From positions 1 to 32,937 of the forward strand of contig JAAYEU010000106.1 in NCBI GenBank assembly GCA_012728595.1: 32,937 nucleotides of DNA. The letters are read 5' to 3'. The notes beneath the pieces were generated by a model. That model ran no database searches. It had not been told where the DNA came from and saw only the letters and a program-made list of their open reading frames with translations. The translations under genes and the position numbers were made by a program. Numbering within the stretch: the first letter of the stretch is position 1; the number at the start of each line of letters is the position of its first letter. The stretch is from Tissierellia bacterium (lineage in GTDB: Bacteria; Bacillota; Clostridia; Tissierellales; Tepidimicrobiaceae). Of the stretch, positions 26,249 to 32,937 are shown piece after piece.

Positions 26249-27865
26249 CCTATGTATGATTTAATTATAAAAAATGGTGAAATCATAGATGGTTCAGGTA
26301 AAGGGGCATATATGGCTGATATAGGCATTAAAGATGGTTACATAAAAGAGATAGCAACAAGCATGGATTCAGAAGCCTTAAAGGTTATAGATGCAAAAGG
26401 CTATGTTGTAAGTCCTGGCTTTATAGATATAGACTCCCACTCTGATTTTTCCCTTTATGCTAATCCCAGAGCTGAAAGTAAAATATACCAAGGTATAACC
26501 ACAGAATTAGTAGGACAAGGAGGGAGGACTTTAGGCCCCATTAATAGGGAACGATTAAAGGATTTAAAACAGTATACAAGCTCCTATGTTCTAAATAAGA
26601 ATGAACCTAACTATTGGGGATGGAATAGCAATATGGAATTCATTAATTTGTTAGAAAAAAAGGGCATTGCTGTAAATATAGCTGCCTTAGTAGGTTATGG
26701 AAGTATTCGAGTTGCCGTAATGGGATTTGAAAAGAGAATTCCAACTAAATACGAAATGGATAAGATGATATTTCTACTTGAAGAGGAAATGAATAAGGGA
26801 GCCTTTGGATTATCCCTTGGATTAGATAATAGTCCAGATTCCCTAGCAACCATTGAAGAATTGGCAGAAATGGCTAAAGTGGTAAAAAAGCATGATGGGA
26901 TACTTGCAGTACATATGAGAGAAGAGGGAAATTATCTATTTGAATCCATAAACGAGGCATTGGATATAACTAGAAGGTCTGGAGTTAAGCTTCAGATATC
27001 CCATCTAAAAGCTGCTCATCCTCAAAATTGGGGGAAGGTGAAAGAGGCAATAGAAATTATTAATAAAGCAAGGCATGAAGGTTTGGATGTACATTACGAT
27101 GTATATCCATATACTGCTTATGAAAGCGTTTTAGCCGATGTTCTACCTACTTGGATTAGGGAGCTAAGTCCAGAAAATATGGTGAATTATTTAAAGAAGG
27201 ATGTAATACGAAAGAAAATAATTACGGAAATGATAGATCCAAATAGCGACTGGGGAAATCCTATGTTAGGTTCTTCTTGGAATATGATAAGAATAGTTTC
27301 CATGAAAAGAGCAGAAAACAAGAAATATGAAGGAATGAATATGGAAGAAATTGCTGAGGATATGGATCTAACTCCTCAAGAAGCTGCAATAAGGCTGTTA
27401 ATAGCTGAAGAAGGAGTAATAAAAATTATATTCTTTGCAATGTTAGAATCAGATTTAATAGAAGTGATGAAGCAGTCTATGGCGATCTTTTGCACTGATG
27501 GTTTAGCAGTTTCACCTTATGGCGATTATAAGGATATAAAGGTCCATCCAAGATATTATGGTGCTTTTCCAAGGATATTAGGTAGATATGTAAGGGAGAA
27601 AAAAATATTAGCTTTAGAAGATGCCATACATAAAATGACATTATTACCTGCCATGAAGATGAACTTAAGGAATAGAGGTCTCTTGGATATAGGGTATAAA
27701 GCGGATATTACTATATTTGACAAAGATACTATTATAGACAAATCCACTTTTGATAATCCACACCAATACTCTGATGGAATAAAATACGTTATAGTTAATG
27801 GAGAAATAGTACTAGAAGGGGAAACTCACACTGGTAAATTACCTGGTGAGATAATTAGGATGTAA
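26249..27865 (+). CDS. D-aminoacylase / N-acyl-D-amino-acid amidohydrolase family protein (atypical metal site)
   Basis: MYDLIIKNGEIIDGSGKGAYMADIGIKDG; SPGFIDIDSHSDFSL; LQISHLKAAHPQNWGK; HYDVYPYTA; CTDGLAVSPYG; HPRYYGAFPRILGRYVRE. Start may be 26249-26252 ATG or upstream ATG at 26234. Confidence 0.85.
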   Translation, partial: PMYDLIIKNGEIIDGSGKGAYMADIGIKDGYIKEIATSMDSEALKVIDAKGYVVSPGFIDIDSHSDFSLYANPRAESKIYQGITTELVGQGGRTLGPINRERLKDLKQYTSSYVLNKNEPNYWGWNSNMEFINLLEKKGIAVNIAALVGYGSIRVAVMGFEKRIPTKYEMDKMIFLLEEEMNKGAFGLSLGLDNSPDSLATIEELAEMAKVVKKHDGILAVHMREEGNYLFESINEALDITRRSGVKLQISHLKAAHPQNWGKVKEAIEIINKARHEGLDVHYDVYPYTAYESVLADVLPTWIRELSPENMVNYLKKDVIRKKIITEMIDPNSDWGNPMLGSSWNMIRIVSMKRAENKKYEGMNMEEIAEDMDLTPQEAAIRLLIAEEGVIKIIFFAMLESDLIEVMKQSMAIFCTDGLAVSPYGDYKDIKVHPRYYGAFPRILGRYVREKKILALEDAIHKMTLLPAMKMNLRNRGLLDIGYKADITIFDKDTIIDKSTFDNPHQYSDGIKYVIVNGEIVLEGETHTGKLPGEIIRM

Positions 27866-27904
27866 TATAAGGAATTTAAGGATTTTTGAAAAGGGGATTT
27901 TATT

Positions 27905-28894
27905 ATGGGAAAAAGAAATGAAGATATGGTCAACTATAATATAGATTATAATGAAAATGAAGGTATGGTCTATAGCAGCCAAAAGATGAAAGCTATAGTA
28001 TCTATGGTTGAAAATATTTCTAAAACCGATGCAACAGTGCTACTTATGGGGGAGACAGGGGTTGGTAAAGAGGTAATAGCTAAGCTTATACATAGAAAAA
28101 GCCATAGAAGAGATAAGAGGTTTGTTGTAATAAACTGTGCTGCAATCCCTGAAAACTTAATTGAAAGTGAGCTCTTTGGCCACGAAAAAGGTGCTTTTAC
28201 AGGAGCAAGTTATAGGAAAATAGGCAAATTTGAACAGGCCCAAGGAGGTACAGTTTTTCTAGATGAAATAGGAGAATTACCATTAAAAATGCAGGTTAAG
28301 TTCTTGAGGGTGTTGCAAGAAAGACAGTTTGAAAGAATAGGATCTTTAGACAGTATCGATTTAGATGTAAGGGTTATTGTAGCAACCAATAAGGATTTAC
28401 TGGAGGAATTGGAAAAGGGGAACTTCAGAGAAGACCTATACTACAGGGTAAACGTAATAAAGATAGAAATTCCTCCTCTAAGGGAAAGAAAAGAGGATAT
28501 TATAGCCTTATCCAATGTTTTTCTTAGGGAATTTGCCAACTATTATAATAAGAGTTTAAAAAAGATAGATTTAGAAACCATGCACATACTTCTAAATCAC
28601 CAATGGAAGGGGAACGTAAGGGAGCTTAAAAATGTAATTGAAAGGTCGGTGATATTAGCTAAGAAGAATGAGCAGATTCTAACTATCAATCATCTGCCGA
28701 TAGAGGTGAAAATAGATAATAGCTTCCCAGAGATGAGGGAAAGAACAAAGATAAGTTTAAAGGAATATGAGAAATTGCTTATTTTATATACCCTTTATGA
28801 TGTCAAAGGTAATAAGAGCAGGGCAGCAGAAATATTAGGGATTAGAAGGCAGACCTTATATAATAAGATGAGGGAATATGGCATAGATATATAA
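27905..28894 (+). CDS. Sigma54-dependent AAA+ activator lacking an N-terminal sensory domain (PspF-like architecture)
   Basis: MGETGVGKEVIAKLIH; EKGAFTGA; GGTVFLDEIGELPL; WKGNVRELKNVIERS; C-terminal Fis-type HTH. Confidence 0.92.
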   Translation: MGKRNEDMVNYNIDYNENEGMVYSSQKMKAIVSMVENISKTDATVLLMGETGVGKEVIAKLIHRKSHRRDKRFVVINCAAIPENLIESELFGHEKGAFTGASYRKIGKFEQAQGGTVFLDEIGELPLKMQVKFLRVLQERQFERIGSLDSIDLDVRVIVATNKDLLEELEKGNFREDLYYRVNVIKIEIPPLRERKEDIIALSNVFLREFANYYNKSLKKIDLETMHILLNHQWKGNVRELKNVIERSVILAKKNEQILTINHLPIEVKIDNSFPEMRERTKISLKEYEKLLILYTLYDVKGNKSRAAEILGIRRQTLYNKMREYGIDI

Positions 28895-28946
28895 ATTAAA
28901 TGAATATAGATGTTATAATATTGGTAGATATGAAAAGGGGGATTGT

Positions 28947-29237
28947 ATGAAGAAAAAGCATCTTTTACTATCTATTTTTATTCTGACAACTTCAATCTTA
29001 CTTACTGGCTGTATGCCTGGAAGTGGCAAATACACCCATCAGGCTCCAGCAGGATTTTTATCAGGCATATGGCATGGATGGATTGCGCCCCTTTCACTTA
29101 TTAGAGCTATATTTAACCCCCAAATAAGAGTATATGAACCGATAAATACGGGTTGGTGGTACGATTTTGGATTTTATATTGCAATAATAAGTGGATTCGG
29201 TGGACTGTCTTTAACTAGAAAAAAATCTAAGGATTAA
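28947..29237 (+). CDS. Small lipoprotein/membrane protein of unknown function (96 aa)
   Basis: GGGGGATTGT-ATG; signal peptide with lipobox LLTGC; FLSGIWHGWIAPLSLI and WYDFGFYIAIISGFGG TM. Confidence 0.8.
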   Translation: MKKKHLLLSIFILTTSILLTGCMPGSGKYTHQAPAGFLSGIWHGWIAPLSLIRAIFNPQIRVYEPINTGWWYDFGFYIAIISGFGGLSLTRKKSKD

Positions 29238-29259
29238 TAATAAGATTTTAAGAAAACTT

Positions 29260-29287
29260 ACCCGCTTTGTAAAATAAGCGGGTTTTT
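29260..29287 (+). terminator. Rho-independent terminator after the small lipoprotein gene
   Basis: ACCCGCTT-tgtaaaat-AAGCGGGT then T4. Confidence 0.9.
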
Positions 29288-29399
29288 ACTTTTAAGGTAG
29301 TTTACAGAATATAAAAAATCAAAAAGCAGGCATAATTTATAGGGACAAACTATATAGATATAAGGACAGGCGTATTAAAATTTATGGAAGAGAGGGAAG

Positions 29400-32132
29400 A
29401 TGATGAACTGGTATAAACAAGAAAAAGAAGAAATAATAAAAAAGCTAGGGACCAATATGGAAAAAGGTTTAACAGATTTAGAGGTCGAGAAGAGATTAGA
29501 GAAATATGGAACCAATGAATTTATGGAAAAACCTAAAGAAAGCTTTTTTTCTAAACTAATCAATCAATTTTCAGATTTTCTAGTACTTATTTTAATTGTA
29601 GCAGCACTATTTTCTATATCTATTGGTGAAACTAGGGATTCCATAGTCATACTGGCTATTGTTTTAATCAATGCTATGCTGGGAATCTACCAAGAGGGTA
29701 AAGCCGAAAAAGCTCTAGAAGCTCTTCGAGAGATGTCCTCTCCTACTGCAAAGGTTATTAGAAATGGACATTTAGATGTGATTGCTACATCTAATTTGGT
29801 TCCAGGGGATTTAGTCATACTTGAAGCAGGGGATATTGTTCCTGCCGACATAAGATTAATGGAGAGCAGCAATTTAAAGATAGATGAAGCATCCTTAACC
29901 GGTGAATCTATTCCTGTAGAGAAAAATAGCCATAAGGTTTATGAAGATGATATACCCTTAGGGGATAGAGAAAATATGGCATATATGAGCACAGTTATAA
30001 CCTATGGAAGAGGGAAAGGCATAGTAGTTGAAACAGGCCATAATACTGAAATTGGGAAGATTGCAAAGGAGATACAATCCTATGATGAAGAATTAACTCC
30101 TCTGCAGAAAAAATTAGATGAACTAGGAAAATATTTAGGTGTTATTACCATAATAGTATGCATAATTGTATTTATGCTAGGCATATTCCGAGGGAGAAGG
30201 ATAATGGAAATGTTTATGGTTGCCGTTAGTTTAGCAGTTGCAGCTATCCCGGAAGGATTACCTGCCATTGTTACTATAGTATTAGCTTTGGGAATGAACA
30301 AAATGGTTAAAAGAAATGCCATAGTAAAAAAACTTTCAGCAGTTGAAACCCTTGGAAGTATAACCGTTATATGTTCAGATAAAACGGGTACGTTAACTCA
30401 AAACGAAATGACAGTTACTAGAATCTTTGCGGGCAATAGAATATATGATGTAAGTGGTGTTGGCTATAATCCATCAGGAGAATTTTATCTAGCTGGAAGG
30501 AAAATAGAGGTTAACCATATAAAAGATTTAAAGAAATTGTTATCTATAGGGGTATTGGCAAATGATGCAGATATCAGTAAAGCTAGTGGACTCTTTAAGG
30601 TGATTGGTGATCCCACTGAAGGGGCCTTAATAACTCTTGGTTATAAGGGGAAGATGTTTAAAAAGGATATGAATGAAGCATATCCTAGAATAGGAGAAAT
30701 ACCTTTTGACTCAGAAAGAAAGATGATGACTACCTTCCATAAAAACTATGTACAAGGGAAGATAGTCTCCTTTACTAAAGGTGCTCCAGATATAATAATC
30801 AACAGGTGTAAATACATATACAATGGAGGAGTTAAAAAAACTTTAACCGATACCTTAAGAAGGAAGGTATTAGATGTAAACAATTCCTTTGCCAAAGATG
30901 CATTAAGGGTATTGGCCTTGGCATATAGGGAGTATGACAGTATGCCTAATGATTTATCTTCCGACAATATTGAAAAAGATATGATATTTGTAGGCTTGGT
31001 AGGAATGATAGATCCAGCTAGGCCAGAAGCTAAAGATGCAATAAGGAAATGTAAAGAAGCAGGAATTAAACCTATCATGATAACAGGGGATTATAAGGAA
31101 ACTGCTTTTGCCATCAGTAAAGCATTGGGAATTGCAAATTCAATGAAAGAGGTCGTGGTTGGGAATGAATTAGAGGAGATGTCGGATGTTGAATTAAAGG
31201 AAGTTGTTAAAAATACAAGTGTTTACGCTAGGGTAACCCCTGAACACAAGGTAAGGATTGTATCTGCTCTAAAGGCAAATGGAGAAATTGTAGCCATGAC
31301 GGGGGATGGAGTTAATGATTCCATGGCCTTAAAGAGAGCCGATATTGGTATTTCAATGGGTATAACCGGCACCGATGTTGCCAAAAGTACTGCAGAGGTG
31401 ATCTTAACTGACGATAATTTTGCTAGTATTGTGGCAGCAGTAGAGGAGGGTAGAATAATATTTAGTAACATAAGGAAGTTCGTCTTTTTCCTACTGTCCT
31501 GTAACATTGGTGAAATAATCATAGTCTTTGCCAGCATACTATATAACCTACCAATTCCACTATTGCCAATCCAGCTTTTGTGGCTCAATCTAGTAACGGA
31601 TAGCTTTCCTGCCTTAGCTTTAGGGATGGAAAAAGGGGAAGAAGATATAATGAGATTAAAGCCTAAGGAACCCGATTCTCCCATAATCGATGGCTACATG
31701 ATGGTGGACATTATAGTTCAAAGTTTAGCCATTGGATTTACTTCACTATTTGCCTATGTATGGGCAATCAGGGCCTTTCCTGACAGTTTGACTAAAGCGA
31801 GGACCATAACTTTTGCTACTTTGATCGTTGCAGAACTATTAAGGGCTTACTCAAGTAGGTCTGAAAGGCATTTATTATTTGAAATAGGAATATTCTCCAA
31901 TCCAACCATGATATATGCAACTAGCCTATCCTTTTTGTTGCTATTAGGGGTTATATATATTCCATTTTTGCAGCCTGTATTTCACACAGTTTCCTTAGGA
32001 CTAATAGATTGGGGAATCATATTAAGTTTTGCCTTCTTCCCACTATTAATAAGCGAGTTATATAAAGCATCATTTATCAAGAGAAGTGCAAATGAAGATG
32101 TGTATATGAAGCTGCAAAAGGAAAAAAACTAG
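29400..32132 (+). CDS. Cation-translocating P-type ATPase, Ca2+ (SERCA/PMCA)-type
   Basis: ICSDKTGTLTQNEMT phosphorylation motif; ASLTGESIPVEK; AAIPEGLPAIVTIVLALG; MTGDGVNDSMALKRADIGISMG. Confidence 0.95.
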   Translation: MMNWYKQEKEEIIKKLGTNMEKGLTDLEVEKRLEKYGTNEFMEKPKESFFSKLINQFSDFLVLILIVAALFSISIGETRDSIVILAIVLINAMLGIYQEGKAEKALEALREMSSPTAKVIRNGHLDVIATSNLVPGDLVILEAGDIVPADIRLMESSNLKIDEASLTGESIPVEKNSHKVYEDDIPLGDRENMAYMSTVITYGRGKGIVVETGHNTEIGKIAKEIQSYDEELTPLQKKLDELGKYLGVITIIVCIIVFMLGIFRGRRIMEMFMVAVSLAVAAIPEGLPAIVTIVLALGMNKMVKRNAIVKKLSAVETLGSITVICSDKTGTLTQNEMTVTRIFAGNRIYDVSGVGYNPSGEFYLAGRKIEVNHIKDLKKLLSIGVLANDADISKASGLFKVIGDPTEGALITLGYKGKMFKKDMNEAYPRIGEIPFDSERKMMTTFHKNYVQGKIVSFTKGAPDIIINRCKYIYNGGVKKTLTDTLRRKVLDVNNSFAKDALRVLALAYREYDSMPNDLSSDNIEKDMIFVGLVGMIDPARPEAKDAIRKCKEAGIKPIMITGDYKETAFAISKALGIANSMKEVVVGNELEEMSDVELKEVVKNTSVYARVTPEHKVRIVSALKANGEIVAMTGDGVNDSMALKRADIGISMGITGTDVAKSTAEVILTDDNFASIVAAVEEGRIIFSNIRKFVFFLLSCNIGEIIIVFASILYNLPIPLLPIQLLWLNLVTDSFPALALGMEKGEEDIMRLKPKEPDSPIIDGYMMVDIIVQSLAIGFTSLFAYVWAIRAFPDSLTKARTITFATLIVAELLRAYSSRSERHLLFEIGIFSNPTMIYATSLSFLLLLGVIYIPFLQPVFHTVSLGLIDWGIILSFAFFPLLISELYKASFIKRSANEDVYMKLQKEKN

Positions 32133-32150
32133 TATTAATTTAAGGACCAA

Positions 32151-32174
32151 ACCCGCTTTTCTAAGCGGGTTTTT
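32151..32174 (+). terminator. Rho-independent terminator after the ATPase gene
   Basis: ACCCGCTT-ttct-AAGCGGGT then T4. Confidence 0.92.
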
Positions 32175-32311
32175 GTGTGTTTACTATAATTATAACAAAT
32201 TCTATTATAGAGGAAGACAAAATTGGAAAAGATATTAGGTATATGGGACAAAACTTAAAATCTGAGGAATCAACCTAATAAAGCCAGAAAATTTGAAAAA
32301 TAAGACAAAAC

Positions 32312-32339
32312 TTGACAGATTTAAAATAAGTGTTATAAT
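32312..32339 (+). promoter_or_regulatory. Consensus sigmaA promoter of selC
   Basis: TTGACA (32312-32317)-N16-TATAAT (32334-32339), 30 nt before the tRNA. Confidence 0.85.
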
Positions 32340-32369
32340 ATAATAGCTGTAGGTACAAAAGAGTTTTAT

Positions 32370-32466
32370 GGGAGTAGATGGGTGCTGGTGTGCCCTCTGG
32401 TCTTCAAAACCAGTACGAGGGGTTAGGAGCCTCTTGGGTGGGTTCGATTCCCACGTACTCCCGCCA
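32370..32466 (+). tRNA. selC: tRNA-Sec, anticodon TCA
   Basis: Acceptor GGGAGTA/TACTCCC; anticodon arm CTGGT-CTTCAAA-ACCAG; long variable arm; T arm GTGGG-TTCGATT-CCCAC; encoded G-CCA. Confidence 0.95.
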
Positions 32467-32474
32467 TAGATAAT

Positions 32475-32498
32475 AAGCCACTTTGGTGGCTTTTTTGT
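32475..32498 (+). terminator. Rho-independent terminator of selC
   Basis: AAGCCAC-tttg-GTGGCTT then T-rich tract. Confidence 0.9.
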
Positions 32499-32853
32499 TT
32501 TTTGAAAAGTTCTAACAAGAAAGAGGAAAATCAAAAACTTCTAACATTCTTCTAACATTGGGATTTGTTTTAAGTTGAAAATTTAGTTATCTATCTTGTC
32601 ATACAATGTTCCTTCCATCTTAGACAATACATGAGAATAAATGTATAAAGAATCAGCAAATATCCTAACAATTTACCTCATTTTATATCCAGAAGTAAAG
32701 AAGCTTCTAGTTGTAACAGTCCTTTAATTTTTTTTGCTCCCTAACTTTTATCTCTACTAGCTTAAGTGATTATCTGGCGGATTCCTTTTAAATTAGATAA
32801 GACCAGCTATTAAATGTCAAGAAATAATTTAATTTTTTTTGCTAAGTCATTTT

Positions 32854-32915
32854 AGAATTTCTGTTAGAACCTGTCAAGGGAAAAAACGTCCTTGACAGAA
32901 CCTACCATAAATTCT
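32854..32915. repeat. 62-nt imperfect inverted repeat with symmetric internal loop
   Basis: AGAATTT-N10-CTGTCAAGG-gaaaaaacgt-CCTTGACAG-N10-AAATTCT. Confidence 0.65.
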
Positions 32916-32937
32916 TATGTAAAAATGGGCAAAACAA

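Noticed and set aside
32235-32534. Minus-strand ORF of 99 aa (GGSTWESNPPKRLLTPRTGFEDQRAHQHP)
   Set aside because: It is the antisense translation of tRNA-Sec and its flanks, a well-known source of spurious hypothetical proteins.
32722-32843. Direct repeat TTTAATTTTTTTTGCT about 100 bp apart downstream of selC
   Set aside because: Low-complexity T-rich sequence in an AT-rich genome; not persuasive as a mobile-element or att repeat without more data.
1-32937. CRISPR arrays, transposases, phage genes, toxin-antitoxin or classic defence genes
   Set aside because: None of the ORFs carry such motifs and no regularly spaced repeats were seen.

Overview
AT-rich, Firmicutes/Clostridia-like chromosomal segment, almost fully coding. 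From left to right it holds: a housekeeping block (3' part of obgE, yhbY, nadD, yqeK, LCP protein, rsfS, ridA, dacF on the minus strand, comEA); a selenocysteine block selD-selA-selB in which selD carries an in-frame UGA plus SECIS-like hairpin that the ORF track truncates; an orphan OmpR-type response regulator; a nucleoside hydrolase; a sigma54 enhancer-binding protein (EBP) followed by a histidine-degradation locus (hutU, ftcD, hutI, hutH, YuiF/NhaC-type transporter); a convergent DapF-fold protein that resembles CntK/HisR histidine racemases; a cobalamin adenosyltransferase; a divergent module of YfcC transporter + M19 dipeptidase (-) and D-aminoacylase-family protein + a second, sensor-less EBP (+); a small lipoprotein; a Ca2+-type P-ATPase; and tRNA-Sec (selC). 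Main hypothesis: the right half is a sigma54-controlled D-amino-acid/D-histidine utilisation region. I see -24/-12 elements upstream of hutU, hutH and yfcC, and a shared TTGAAAATNNAACA upstream motif at hutU and hutH. All homology statements come from memory of motifs; no searches were run.
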